NCBI GenBank assembly: GCA_964558665.1
Contig: CAZLFA010000006.1
Location: forward strand, 1-64,000
Origin: CAZLFA01 sp964558665
GTDB lineage: Bacteria; Desulfobacterota; Syntrophia; Syntrophales; PHBD01
Length of the DNA: 64,000 bases
Reading direction: 5' to 3'
The first letter of the stretch is position 1. Every line of letters begins with the position of its first letter. Under the pieces are notes generated by a model that was not told the DNA's origin, made no database searches, and saw only the letters and a list, made by a program, of their open reading frames with translations. Shown here one piece after another: positions 15,438-24,970 of the stretch. A program made the translations under genes and the position numbers.

Positions 15438-17351
15438 TTGGACCGGTTTAAGGAAATAACCTCAACAGAAAAGCTGCTGGATATAATAAGGAAGGGAAAA
15501 GTCGGGCAAAAGCAGGAAACAATTACACCGCCCGATAATGAAATTTATACTTTTGAGCATGAACCGCCTGATGCCCCTGCTGACAGCAAAATAATTTCCC
15601 GGGGACCATCTAAAATACTTTCCTTTTATAAAACTGCAAATATCGGTGTTGACATCGGTCATCATTTTTTACGAATGGCCAGTGTCGTGAAGGAAGCAAA
15701 TGGCGTCTGGAGGCTTCTGGATTACCGATGTTCGCCCATACCCTCCTCTTCTCCCAGAGGAACCAAAGAATTTTCCGAATGGCTGAAAGCTGAACTCAGC
15801 ACGTTCTGTAGGTCAGTCAAGAAACCTCTCATCTGGACGCTGATGTCCTCGGCCAATGTGGATATCCGGCACATTCGTATTCCTAAGGTCCCGAACAAGC
15901 AGATAGAAAACGCCGTCCTGTGGACTGTTAAAAAAGATGCTCCCTACAACTGGGAAGCCGTTCACAGTGAAGCGGAAACCATCTTCGATTTTGAGGTCCT
16001 CGGGGAGGTTATGGATCAGGGCATCGCCAAAATAGCTGTAATGCTCTACACCGCACCCCGCCCGGAAGTAGAAGAATTGAGCCGCCTGTTTTCTGGAATC
16101 GGTTTCCCCCTGGCCGGCATAACCGTAGCCTCTTTTGCCTTCCAGAGTATTTTAAAGTCAAGGTGCCTGGCAACTGTTGAAGAAACGTGCGCCAGCCTCT
16201 TCATCGGCAATGAATTCTCGCGCATCGATATTTATGCACAGGACAAGCTTGTCATGACCAGGGATATCAAGGCCGGGATAAAAAGCATGATGGAGCTGCT
16301 CTATGAGGAGATAGGCAGTGAGAAATTCATGTCGCGACAGGAATCAGGCGCCGGCGAACCCGTCAGCGCCGAGCAGGACCTGAGAAAAATACTCAACAGC
16401 CTTAGCCGTGACGGGCAGCCGTTAAACGAGGGCGATCCCGGTTTCGGAATGCCGGAGGATGAAGTCTTTAAAATCATACAACCGTCCCTGGAGCGTCTGG
16501 TTAGGCAGGTGGAACGGACCTTTGAGCACTATACGGTCAATCTGAAAAATGAGAGAATCAGTCGCATTTATGTTACCTCGGCAATGAATGTATATCAGCC
16601 TATGGTGGAATATATAGGCAGCCAGTTGGGTGTGGCATACAGCATTCCTGCACCTGATTCGCAGCGAGATATGAGGTGCGATATCGGCATGGAATATCCT
16701 CTCTCTGAACGCACCGCCATGATGATGGCTTTGGGGCTGGCGCTGTCTGATAACAGTTTCACCCCGAACATGATTTTTACTTATAAGGAAAAGGAGAAAT
16801 CAAGCCGCATCACCTTCATCAACAGGATCATATTTGCTTTCTTTATCGCCTCCGTAACGATCTGTTCCGGTATCTTCATGTATGATCTTTACAGTTTAAG
16901 CCAGAAAAAGACAGCGGTGTCCAAATTGGAGACACAGCTTTTGCAGATGCAGCCGCGCGTTGATCAGGAGATAATGCTGCAAATGCTCCAGCGATCAAAG
17001 GCGATCGGTGAAAGATATATGCCCGTGGCTTTATTGAGTGAAGTTTCAACACTGACACCGCCCAATATTCGGTTAACAAGCCTGAAGGCCGGCTTCATAA
17101 AAACTAATGCAGACCAGAAACCTGCTGAAGTCATGCCGAAAGATGCACAGCAGACACCAGGCGATGGCATTGCCATTGAGGGACTCATATCCGGGGGTAA
17201 TAAGAACGTAATGGAAAAATCACTGACAGACTATGTTGTCAAACTGGGCGCTTCTCCCATGTTTCCGCAAGTCGCCATCCAGAAAAGCAACTATGAACAG
17301 ATCAACAACAGAGACTTCTTGTATTTTTTGATATTTATAAAAACGGGTTAG
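15438..17351 (+). CDS. Fused PilM-PilN-like pilus assembly protein (MshI type)
   Basis: A 637-residue protein of the inner-membrane alignment complex. After a 60-residue leader, a PilM actin-like ATPase fold begins at NIGVDIGHHFLRM (68-80) and continues to about residue 440. A membrane helix at about 455-480 (IIFAFFIASVTICSGIF) and a C-terminal periplasmic PilN-like domain follow. PilM and PilN are normally separate. The start is TTG at 15438, with GGCAGGA upstream. PilO-, PilP- and secretin-like genes follow in order, so this is the first assembly gene of the operon. Confidence 0.85.
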   Translation: MDRFKEITSTEKLLDIIRKGKVGQKQETITPPDNEIYTFEHEPPDAPADSKIISRGPSKILSFYKTANIGVDIGHHFLRMASVVKEANGVWRLLDYRCSPIPSSSPRGTKEFSEWLKAELSTFCRSVKKPLIWTLMSSANVDIRHIRIPKVPNKQIENAVLWTVKKDAPYNWEAVHSEAETIFDFEVLGEVMDQGIAKIAVMLYTAPRPEVEELSRLFSGIGFPLAGITVASFAFQSILKSRCLATVEETCASLFIGNEFSRIDIYAQDKLVMTRDIKAGIKSMMELLYEEIGSEKFMSRQESGAGEPVSAEQDLRKILNSLSRDGQPLNEGDPGFGMPEDEVFKIIQPSLERLVRQVERTFEHYTVNLKNERISRIYVTSAMNVYQPMVEYIGSQLGVAYSIPAPDSQRDMRCDIGMEYPLSERTAMMMALGLALSDNSFTPNMIFTYKEKEKSSRITFINRIIFAFFIASVTICSGIFMYDLYSLSQKKTAVSKLETQLLQMQPRVDQEIMLQMLQRSKAIGERYMPVALLSEVSTLTPPNIRLTSLKAGFIKTNADQKPAEVMPKDAQQTPGDGIAIEGLISGGNKNVMEKSLTDYVVKLGASPMFPQVAIQKSNYEQINNRDFLYFLIFIKTG

Positions 17352-17354
17352 AAG

Positions 17355-17924
17355 ATGGCATTGAATATCCAGGAAATATCGGCGAATGTCAGGGGAGTCT
17401 TCCAATATGTCCCGGAGCGCAGTATTGTCTATTTCGCGGTATGTCTCTTCGGGCTTTTGTTGCTTCTGTTTGGAGGGATCTTGCCTGCGGAAAGAAGCAT
17501 CGCCAATCTTGACCGCAAGACATCCGACTTGAAGCGCCAGATAGAGGAACAAAACACCCTTCTTCCCTATTATCTGAATCTCAAGAAAGTGTCGGACGGT
17601 ATGAAACAGGAAGCCTTGCCGTTTCCGGTAAAAGTGCCCATGCCCAAGAACAGCGTTCATCAAATCATTTCGATGTTGAAGGAAGAGGCTCGCAAAGCGG
17701 GCATGGAAGCGGTGTCGGTGTCTGCTGACATGAATGCTGCTGCCGGTGGCAACGCCACAAGAATACCTGTCGCCATGACCGTCAAAGGTGAATTTGTGCT
17801 TTTTAGAACATTTCTCCTCGGTCTTGGAGCCATTCCCTCATTTGAAAGTATTGAAGAGATGCAGATTCAGCAGCGTTCTGGAACTTTGGAATATACCCTG
17901 AAGATTTGGATTGCCATGGGGTAG
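17355..17924 (+). CDS. PilO-like pilus assembly protein
   Basis: A 189-residue bitopic membrane protein with one N-terminal helix at about 27-47 (IVYFAVCLFGLLLLLFGGI), a short coiled coil and a periplasmic ferredoxin-like domain. Size, topology and position between the PilMN fusion and the PilP-like gene identify it as the PilO (MshJ) equivalent, although primary sequence similarity in this family is low. It starts 3 nt after the previous stop. Confidence 0.8.
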   Translation: MALNIQEISANVRGVFQYVPERSIVYFAVCLFGLLLLLFGGILPAERSIANLDRKTSDLKRQIEEQNTLLPYYLNLKKVSDGMKQEALPFPVKVPMPKNSVHQIISMLKEEARKAGMEAVSVSADMNAAAGGNATRIPVAMTVKGEFVLFRTFLLGLGAIPSFESIEEMQIQQRSGTLEYTLKIWIAMG

Positions 17925-17955
17925 GTATTGTAATAATGAGAACCAAGGATTGTAT

Positions 17956-18456
17956 ATGCCCAGATTGACGAAGCAGCAAATAATAATTCTGTGTGTCTTG
18001 CTGCTGGTCGTGATGTATGGCGGTTATGAATTGCTAATTAAGAAGAGCAGGAAAGTTGTGAGTCCTGATGTGCATAAGCAGGAACTAAGCAACTTTATGG
18101 CTGCATCGGGCATCGGAGGGGGCAGTTCGTCAGGAATCTCGAGGCAAGTGCATATAGTAAGCCGGGCCGGAGCCCCATGGGTGGGAGATCCCTTTTTACG
18201 GCCGGCAATATTCAAGGACTGGATGAAGGTAAAGGCAGCGGCAAAGGCTCTTCCGGAAAAGATTTCCTTTACCTATACCGGTTATATAGAAACAGGCAGA
18301 AAAGCCATGGCCATCATCAACGGTATCGAATATGCCGTGGGGGACAATCTGGATATCGGTGGATACAGTGTAAAAAACATCTCCCCTGAAAGGGTAGTAA
18401 TTGAAAAGAAGTCTGACGGGTCAACCATAGACGTGCCCCTAAATGAATATCAGTAA
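17956..18456 (+). CDS. PilP-like pilus assembly protein
   Basis: A 166-residue protein beginning at the ATG at 17956, supported by AAGGA 7-11 nt upstream; an earlier in-frame start would overlap the PilO gene. A single N-terminal membrane helix (IIILCVLLLVVMYGGYELL) is followed by a flexible Gly/Ser segment and a C-terminal beta-rich domain of about 70 residues (YTGYIETGRKAMAIINGIEY), the usual PilP/GspC-like fold. It would link the inner-membrane complex to the secretin. Confidence 0.78.
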   Translation: MPRLTKQQIIILCVLLLVVMYGGYELLIKKSRKVVSPDVHKQELSNFMAASGIGGGSSSGISRQVHIVSRAGAPWVGDPFLRPAIFKDWMKVKAAAKALPEKISFTYTGYIETGRKAMAIINGIEYAVGDNLDIGGYSVKNISPERVVIEKKSDGSTIDVPLNEYQ

Positions 18457-18505
18457 AATGATGAAAACTCCAAAGAGTTGTTTAGTGATAAATGGAGGGA
18501 CTGTA

Positions 18506-20146
18506 TTGGCTGAACATTATAAAAAGGGATATTTGATAATAACGGCTGTTACCTTACTTTTCTTCATGGCAACCGGTTGCTCTTCGAACCGTGAAGTAAA
18601 AAAGGACCCCTTCTTTGAGAAATGGAACACCATGGCCCAGACGGCACAAGGTTCCTCGCCGACAGCTAAGCCGAAGACCATAGGAACATCCAAAGTTGTC
18701 ATCATGGGAGACAAAGGTATCCAGGAAAGCGTTTCTCTGTCCACAACTGAAGGAAAGCTGCCCGTGACCAAGATGAATCTGATCATGCGTCAGGCCGACA
18801 TCAAGGCCGTTCTGCGTACAATGGGACGTGTCGCTGACCAGAACATCCTGGTAAAAAACGACATCAAGGGCGAGATAAACGTCGATTTCAGGGGGGTTCC
18901 CTGGGATCAGGTTTTTAGGAGCATACTGCGCACACATGGTTTGACTTACACCTGGGAGGGTAAGGTGATCCGGGTTATTTCGTCCGAAGATCTGGAAAGT
19001 GAAACCAAACGCAAGGTGCAGGAGAGGGACACCCGGCTGGTGGAACCCCTGGTTACTGCCCTCGTCAACATCGATTATGCAGATGCAAAGCTGCTGAAAG
19101 ACAATGTTCAGGAGACTCTTACCAAGGAAAAGGACGGCAAGACGCCGCGCGGTTCCGTAAGAGTGGATGAGCATAGCAATTCGCTGATCATTCAGGCCAT
19201 ACGCGACGATATCAGCAGGCTTCTGCCCATTATCGAAAAGATAGACAAACCCACTGCGCAGATACTCATCAAGGCCAATATTGTGGAGACTACCAAGACC
19301 ACAGCTCGCGATCTGGGCATACAATGGGGCGGTATGTACAGCACGTCAGCCGATCGACAAACATTATACCTTACTCCGGGAGGCTACAGTAACAGCACGA
19401 CGGCCTATACATATGATCCGATGGGAGGAGGCAAGCCCGGCATCAGCAGCCAGGGGTTTGCCGCCAATTTCCCGGCGGCCAACCTGGCAGCGGCCGCATC
19501 GGGTTCGCTGGGGCTCATGTTCGGAACCCTGGGGGGGAACATTCTGGACATGCAGCTCTCCGCTCTGCAGACGGCCGGTAAACTGAACATCCTCTCCAGC
19601 CCGTCCATCACCACTCTTGACAACCAGAAGGCATTTACAGAAAATGGAGAAAAAGTCCCTTATGTAACAACGGAAGTTACAACTGGTGCTACCACACCGT
19701 CTCGCACAGTGAAGTTCGAAGATGCCGTCCTGCGTCTGGAAATCACGCCGCACGTGGTCGACAGCAACAATTTAAAGATGAAGATACTGGTGAAAAAGGA
19801 TGAAGTGGATCCATCCAGAAACGTTGACGGTAATCCATACATTATCAAGAAAACCACAGAAACCACTCTCATCGTAAAAGACGGTGAAACAATTGTCATT
19901 TCGGGATTGACGAAACAAAGATTGTCCGATTCATCAAGCGGCCTGCCGTGGCTGATGGATATCCCTGTTCTGGGCTGGCTTTTCAAGACCATGGGCAAGT
20001 CTGAAAAAATGGAGGAAGTGCTCATCTTCATAACGCCGCGTATTTTGCCGCCTCAGATACATACCGCGGTGACGGATAGAGAAAAGGATCCCCAAAAGCA
20101 GGGAGAGCCTTCATCCTCCGGAATCAAGGATAAACAGAAACCATAG
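18506..20146 (+). CDS. Type IV pilus secretin lipoprotein (MshL/PilQ-like)
   Basis: The TTG at 18506 is preferred: GGAGGGA lies 5-6 nt before it, and the product then begins with a clean lipoprotein signal (LLFFMATGC, lipidated Cys25). An earlier ATG at 18443 would overlap the PilP gene and bury the signal. The 546-residue protein has an STN-type N domain (GVPWDQVFRSILRTHG), an N1/NolW segment (ALVNIDYADAKLLKD) and a C-terminal secretin core with SSPSITTLDNQKA, GLTKQRLSD and IPVLGWLFK. It forms the outer-membrane channel for the pilus. Confidence 0.92.
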   Translation: MAEHYKKGYLIITAVTLLFFMATGCSSNREVKKDPFFEKWNTMAQTAQGSSPTAKPKTIGTSKVVIMGDKGIQESVSLSTTEGKLPVTKMNLIMRQADIKAVLRTMGRVADQNILVKNDIKGEINVDFRGVPWDQVFRSILRTHGLTYTWEGKVIRVISSEDLESETKRKVQERDTRLVEPLVTALVNIDYADAKLLKDNVQETLTKEKDGKTPRGSVRVDEHSNSLIIQAIRDDISRLLPIIEKIDKPTAQILIKANIVETTKTTARDLGIQWGGMYSTSADRQTLYLTPGGYSNSTTAYTYDPMGGGKPGISSQGFAANFPAANLAAAASGSLGLMFGTLGGNILDMQLSALQTAGKLNILSSPSITTLDNQKAFTENGEKVPYVTTEVTTGATTPSRTVKFEDAVLRLEITPHVVDSNNLKMKILVKKDEVDPSRNVDGNPYIIKKTTETTLIVKDGETIVISGLTKQRLSDSSSGLPWLMDIPVLGWLFKTMGKSEKMEEVLIFITPRILPPQIHTAVTDREKDPQKQGEPSSSGIKDKQKP

Positions 20147-20159
20147 GATCTGCAGGGGT

Positions 20160-21689
20160 ATGGAATATTTCCGTATTTTAAACCTTGAAAAAGAGCCTTT
20201 TTCGAACTCTCCGGAGCCTGAATTTTTCTATCAATCTGAAAAACACCTGGGCTGCCTGCAAAAATTGGAGCTCTCCATAAGACTGCGCCGCGGCCTCAAT
20301 GTCGTGATCGGCGATGTCGGCACAGGCAAAACAACTCTCTGCCGCCAATTGATTCTTAAATGCACAAACACGGAAGAAGACAGCAGAAAAATGGAGACTC
20401 ACCTCCTTCTTGATCCGTCGTTCAGCGAGCCGCTGGAATTCCTGACCTCACTTGCTGTCTCCTTCGGCATTCACAAACCCCGCACATCACGCACCGAGTG
20501 GCAGATCAAGGAGAATATAAAAAAATATCTCTTCATGCGCGGGGTGGACGAAGATAAGACCGTCATTCTGATAATCGATGAAGGGCAGAAACTGCCCGAT
20601 TTTTGCGTGGAGATACTGCGCGAATTTCTTAATTATGAAACAAACGAGATGAAGCTTCTGCAGATTGTCATTTTTGCACAGAAGGAGTTTGAAGACTATC
20701 TTCACAATCATGCCAACTTTGCAGACCGCATCAACCAGTATTACCTGCTTCAGCCGCTGAACTTCCGGGAAACGCGATCCATGATCCGCTATCGGCTTGC
20801 CAAAGCCAGCGGAGAGAGCGGATCGGCTCCCGCTATTTTCACCCTTGCCGGTCTGTATGCGGCATATCGTTCGACAGGCGGTTATCCGCGCAGGATAATT
20901 AACCTTTGTCATCAGGTTATACTGACGCTCATCATTCAGAACCGAACCCGGGCCGGATGGCTTCTGGTGCATTCATGCGCCATGAGGGTCCAGCCCTATC
21001 AGAGCAGAGATGCTGAAACAAGGAATTTGAGATGGGCGGCGGTTTACGTATCACTGGCAGTGATTACAGTTATGCTTGTCGTGGGGCTGGCAGCATACTA
21101 TCAAATCCCCTCCAGACTTTTTTCCTTCGAAGACAAAGAAAAAACGTTGAGTACTCTGCCTGTCGGAGCGGCATCTGTTTCTGCAAGCACTATAAAAACT
21201 GAAAAAACATTGCCGGTTACTCTTGGAAGCCTGACCATGCACAAGGGTACTTCAGTATTTGCCATGATTAAACGTGTATATGGAGATTCCGATCCTGAGT
21301 GCATGAACGCCGTCAAGGCTGCCAACCCTCATTTAGCGGATATCCGGCAGGTTCAGCCCGGAAACGCAATCAATATACCGGCTGTTCCGGTCGGACGTAA
21401 TCCCCTCATCTCCAGCCAGGACAAATTCCTGGTTAAAGTATATAAGACCGGTGATCTCAAGGAGGCTTATAATCTAATTATGGATTACCCGGATAATTTT
21501 CCTCCTGTCCGTATCTTTTCGTATTGGAACGTTCGTGAAGGGACTGTGTTTCTTGTGATTATGAGCAACGGTTTTAAAAGTGAAGATGCCGCCTTGCAGG
21601 CTGTAAAACTACTGCCGCCTGCGTATTCCACACATGCCGGAATCATAAAAAGCTGGGATAATGACAACCTCTATTTTGTCAAACGCTGA
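20160..21689 (+). CDS. ExeA/MshM-like AAA ATPase with transmembrane and peptidoglycan-binding-like C-terminus
   Basis: A 509-residue protein. The N-terminal AAA module has Walker A GDVGTGKTT at about residues 44-52 and Walker B VILIIDEGQ near 137. A membrane helix lies at about 293-315. The periplasmic part has a LysM-like stretch (VQPGNAINIP near 395-405) and a C-terminal repeat resembling SPOR folds. This matches ATPases that help secretins pass peptidoglycan. It starts 13 nt after the secretin stop. Confidence 0.82.
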   Translation: MEYFRILNLEKEPFSNSPEPEFFYQSEKHLGCLQKLELSIRLRRGLNVVIGDVGTGKTTLCRQLILKCTNTEEDSRKMETHLLLDPSFSEPLEFLTSLAVSFGIHKPRTSRTEWQIKENIKKYLFMRGVDEDKTVILIIDEGQKLPDFCVEILREFLNYETNEMKLLQIVIFAQKEFEDYLHNHANFADRINQYYLLQPLNFRETRSMIRYRLAKASGESGSAPAIFTLAGLYAAYRSTGGYPRRIINLCHQVILTLIIQNRTRAGWLLVHSCAMRVQPYQSRDAETRNLRWAAVYVSLAVITVMLVVGLAAYYQIPSRLFSFEDKEKTLSTLPVGAASVSASTIKTEKTLPVTLGSLTMHKGTSVFAMIKRVYGDSDPECMNAVKAANPHLADIRQVQPGNAINIPAVPVGRNPLISSQDKFLVKVYKTGDLKEAYNLIMDYPDNFPPVRIFSYWNVREGTVFLVIMSNGFKSEDAALQAVKLLPPAYSTHAGIIKSWDNDNLYFVKR

Positions 21690-21712
21690 TCGAAACAATC
21701 AGGGATAACAAA

Positions 21713-23422
21713 GTGCGTAAGAAGAAAAGACTGGGAGAAATGCTTATTGAAGAGAACCTGCTAAGCGAAGAGCAGTTGAAGCAGGCGCTCGGCGAACAAA
21801 GGAAGGCCGGTTTGCGGTTGGGACAGTATCTGATCCGCCAGGGCATAATCAGCGAAAATCAGATCGTGGACATGCTCAGCCGGCAGTTGAAGATAGATAA
21901 GTATATCCCTCAGAATTATACTCTGGACGCCAATCTGGCCTCCGCCATCAGCTATGAAATTGCCCAGAAATACCAGGTTGCTCCTCTCAAGAAGCGGGGG
22001 CGTCTGCTTACCGTCGCCATGACGGACCCGCTGGATATGAACGCCCTCGACTCACTTGAAGTCATTACCAATGATGAAGTCGAGCCTGTAGTCTGCACGG
22101 AACGGGAGCTGAACCAGATCATCAGCAACGTCTACGGAATGCAGCAGGGCATCGGCGGGGTGCTGGAAGGCCTGGAGATAGACACACAGCTCGAAACCGA
22201 AAAAGAGGCTGAAACATCCCAGGACGACATTCTGCTGGCAAATCTTCAGGATTCTGCTGACGAAGCGCCGGTGATCCGGCTGGTCAATACGATATTTGTG
22301 CAGGCTGTGCGCGAGGGGGCAAGCGATATTCACATCAGTCCCCAGCAGAACAGCATTCAACTGCGCTTTCGGATCGACGGCAGACTTCATGAAATGCCGT
22401 CCCCTCCGAAATCTCTGGCCATGGCCATCGTTGCACGCGTCAAGATTCTGGCCAACATGGATATTACTGTATCAAGGATTCCGCAGGACGGAAGATTCAC
22501 CATGCGGATGGAAAACAAGGAAATCAACTGCCGCGTCTCATCACTGCCGACCATTTATGGAGAGAATATTGTTGTCCGCCTCCTGGATGTAACCAACGCC
22601 GGCACCTATACGCTGGACCGTCTCGGCATGGTGCCCGCCGATCAGGAAAGGATAACAGTTTCAAGCCAGAGGCCTTACGGCATGATTCTCAGCACCGGGC
22701 CCACCGGGAGCGGCAAGAGCACCAGCCTCTATGCCATTCTCAATCTGCTGAACAAACCTGATGTCAACATTGTCACTCTTGAAGATCCTGTCGAGTACCG
22801 CATCGACAGCATCAGGCAGGTGCAACTGAACAAAAAGGCCGGTATGACTTTCGCCGGCGGCTTAAGATCGATTCTGCGGCAGGATCCTGATGTGATCATG
22901 GTTGGTGAAATCAGAGATCCGGAAACGGCGGCAATAGCAGTACAGGCGGCCCAGACGGGCCATCGAGTCTTGAGCACCGTTCATACCAATGATGCCGCCG
23001 GTGCAGTCGTAAGATTCATTGACATGGGAATAGAGCCGTTCCTGGTGGCATCCGTGCTTCTGGTTTCGTTTGCGCAGAGACTGATCAGGACCGTATGTCC
23101 TTACTGTAAGGAATCCTATACGCCGCCCGATAAAGTGTTTATGGAATGGGGATTTGACAAGGCTATAAACCCCAACTTCCAACGTGGCAAAGGATGTCAT
23201 CAGTGCATGAATACAGGATACCGCGGGCGGACAGGCATTTTTGAAGTGCTGGTTGCCGACGAAATGATCCAGGAAATGATTCTGAAAAGGCACTCCGCTC
23301 AGGAGATAACACGCGAGGCAGAGGCCTCGGGAAGACTGCGAACACTCAGGATGGACGCGGCAGAGAAGGCACTGAAAGGCATAACCACTCTGGAGGAGGC
23401 TGCCTCGGCAGTTGTAGTTTAG
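21713..23422 (+). CDS. Pilus extension ATPase (MshE/PilB-like)
   Basis: A 569-residue hexameric GspE-family ATPase that powers pilin polymerisation. An N-terminal MshEN-type domain (GEMLIEENLLSEEQL), a family of c-di-GMP-binding modules, occupies about residues 1-150. Walker A is GPTGSGKST, the Asp box and Walker B appear as VGEIRDPETA, and a zinc-type tetracysteine motif reads CPYC and CHQC before GYRGRTGIFE. The GTG at 21713 gives the typical MRKKKRLGEML start. Confidence 0.95.
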   Translation: MRKKKRLGEMLIEENLLSEEQLKQALGEQRKAGLRLGQYLIRQGIISENQIVDMLSRQLKIDKYIPQNYTLDANLASAISYEIAQKYQVAPLKKRGRLLTVAMTDPLDMNALDSLEVITNDEVEPVVCTERELNQIISNVYGMQQGIGGVLEGLEIDTQLETEKEAETSQDDILLANLQDSADEAPVIRLVNTIFVQAVREGASDIHISPQQNSIQLRFRIDGRLHEMPSPPKSLAMAIVARVKILANMDITVSRIPQDGRFTMRMENKEINCRVSSLPTIYGENIVVRLLDVTNAGTYTLDRLGMVPADQERITVSSQRPYGMILSTGPTGSGKSTSLYAILNLLNKPDVNIVTLEDPVEYRIDSIRQVQLNKKAGMTFAGGLRSILRQDPDVIMVGEIRDPETAAIAVQAAQTGHRVLSTVHTNDAAGAVVRFIDMGIEPFLVASVLLVSFAQRLIRTVCPYCKESYTPPDKVFMEWGFDKAINPNFQRGKGCHQCMNTGYRGRTGIFEVLVADEMIQEMILKRHSAQEITREAEASGRLRTLRMDAAEKALKGITTLEEAASAVVV

Positions 23423-23431
23423 GAAAGGCAC

Positions 23432-24643
23432 ATGCCCAATTTTTCCTACAAGGCTATAGACGAAAACGGTATTGAGATCAGCGGGGTCATCGAGGCGGAG
23501 TCCGCCGAGCAGGCGGGCAATCTCTTGGCCGCCAAAGGCTATATCCCACTCCGGATTGCGGCGGAAAAGACCAAGGCAAAGGGAAGCGCGGGCAAGGGCG
23601 GCCGGATTCAAATCTCTGATATCATTCTCTTTACAAAACAGTTCCGTACCATGATGCTGGCCGGTGTGCCTATTATCCGGCTGTTGCAGGTTCTTGAGGT
23701 CCAGACCCAAAACAGAAAATTGAGACAGGTTATTGCCAGAATATCTGAGGACATCAAGCAGGGGTCAACCCTGGCTGATGCCATGGAGAAGCATGAAAAG
23801 ACATTTTCCCCTCTTTACATAAGCATGATCCGCGCCGGAGAGATCAGCGGCACCATACCGGAAATACTGGATCGCCTGGTGATGATTATCGAGCATGAGC
23901 ACAAGATCAAATCGGATATCAAGGCAGCCCTTCAGTACCCTATAATCGTCATCGTCGCTCTGTGCATTGCCTTCTTTATCCTGCTGACCTTCGTCATCCC
24001 GAAATTCGCCGCCATCTTCAAGACGGCTGGCATTCCTCTTCCCCTGCCGACCAAGATAGCCATCGCTATGTACCAGTTTCTATTTAATTACTGGTATCTG
24101 CTCCTTGGCGGATTTATTCTTGCGATTGTCACGCTTGTCCTTTATGTCAGAACTGCACAGGGAAGATATGTCTGGCATGCCTTTCTCTTAAAAGTACCCC
24201 TGCTCGGCCCGCTGTTTCTGAAAGCATCCATGTCGCGATTTGCCTCCATCTTTGCCATTCTTCAGGCTAGCGGTGTCAATGTCATGACTACCATGGAGAT
24301 CCTGACCGGCGCAATCGGCAACGACGCCATTGCCAGGGAGTTCAAAAAGGTTCATCAGCGTATCGAAGAAGGACATGGAATCTCCGCACCGCTGAAATCG
24401 GCAAAGTATTTCACGCCGATGGTTATTGATATGGTTGCGATCGGAGAAGAATCAGGCAATATGGAAGATATGCTGCGTTCCGTATCCACTCATTATGACG
24501 AAGAAGTCGCTTATGCAGTTAAAGCCCTGTCGGACGCTATCGGTCCGATTCTCACGGTAGGGCTGGCCGTTGTTGTGCTTTTTTTCGCCCTGGCCATATT
24601 CCTGCCGATGTGGGATCTGACCAAGATGGTGCGACCAAAGTAA
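23432..24643 (+). CDS. Inner-membrane platform protein (MshG/PilC/GspF)
   Basis: A 403-residue polytopic protein. It begins MPNFSYKAIDENG, typical of GspF, followed by two cytoplasmic GspF domains, each adjoining membrane helices at about 170-190, 220-240 and 375-395. It carries the GspF signatures FTKQFRTMMLAGVPI and ARVIAIGEESGN-like (MVAIGEESGNMEDML). It couples the ATPase to pilin assembly and lies 9 nt after the extension ATPase. Confidence 0.94.
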   Translation: MPNFSYKAIDENGIEISGVIEAESAEQAGNLLAAKGYIPLRIAAEKTKAKGSAGKGGRIQISDIILFTKQFRTMMLAGVPIIRLLQVLEVQTQNRKLRQVIARISEDIKQGSTLADAMEKHEKTFSPLYISMIRAGEISGTIPEILDRLVMIIEHEHKIKSDIKAALQYPIIVIVALCIAFFILLTFVIPKFAAIFKTAGIPLPLPTKIAIAMYQFLFNYWYLLLGGFILAIVTLVLYVRTAQGRYVWHAFLLKVPLLGPLFLKASMSRFASIFAILQASGVNVMTTMEILTGAIGNDAIAREFKKVHQRIEEGHGISAPLKSAKYFTPMVIDMVAIGEESGNMEDMLRSVSTHYDEEVAYAVKALSDAIGPILTVGLAVVVLFFALAIFLPMWDLTKMVRPK

Positions 24644-24970
24644 AATGTAGAACATTTGCCGATCAGATATCGAAAAGATTTGAATATAATCATATCTTCA
24701 TGCGAGGAACGTGAAAAAATATATGGTGCATGCGTCGTGATACGGCATTTTTTACCTGTAATGATTTGTAAAGTATAGAAATTATTCATTGCAAAATGAT
24801 TTACAAGTGTGTTAGTTGTTGTCTAAAGAACAGATTTAATTGCACCATTTTTATTTTTCTGGGAAAGAGAAAAAATATTTGTGGGCAGTTCTTGGTTGGT
24901 ACGAGTAATGCATCAAAAATAAAGAAAACACTTTAATTGAATAATATACAAAAACGGAGGCAAAAGGAAA
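24644..24970 (+). other. AT-rich region upstream of the major pilin
   Basis: A 327-nt gap with no coding potential. It carries the sigma-54 promoter (24896-24912), a long AT-rich stretch suited to an upstream activator (PilR/NtrC type) and a spaced inverted repeat, TTGTAAA with TTTACAA, near 24766-24806. No terminator is clear after the platform gene. Confidence 0.5.
24896..24912 (+). promoter_or_regulatory. Sigma-54 (RpoN) promoter of the major pilin gene
   Basis: TTGGTACG-AGTA-ATGCA matches the -24/-12 consensus: GG at 24898-24899 and GC at 24910-24911, separated by exactly 10 nt. The pilin ATG is 60 nt downstream with its own GGAGG. RpoN control of major pilins is common in this group. 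Confidence 0.7.
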
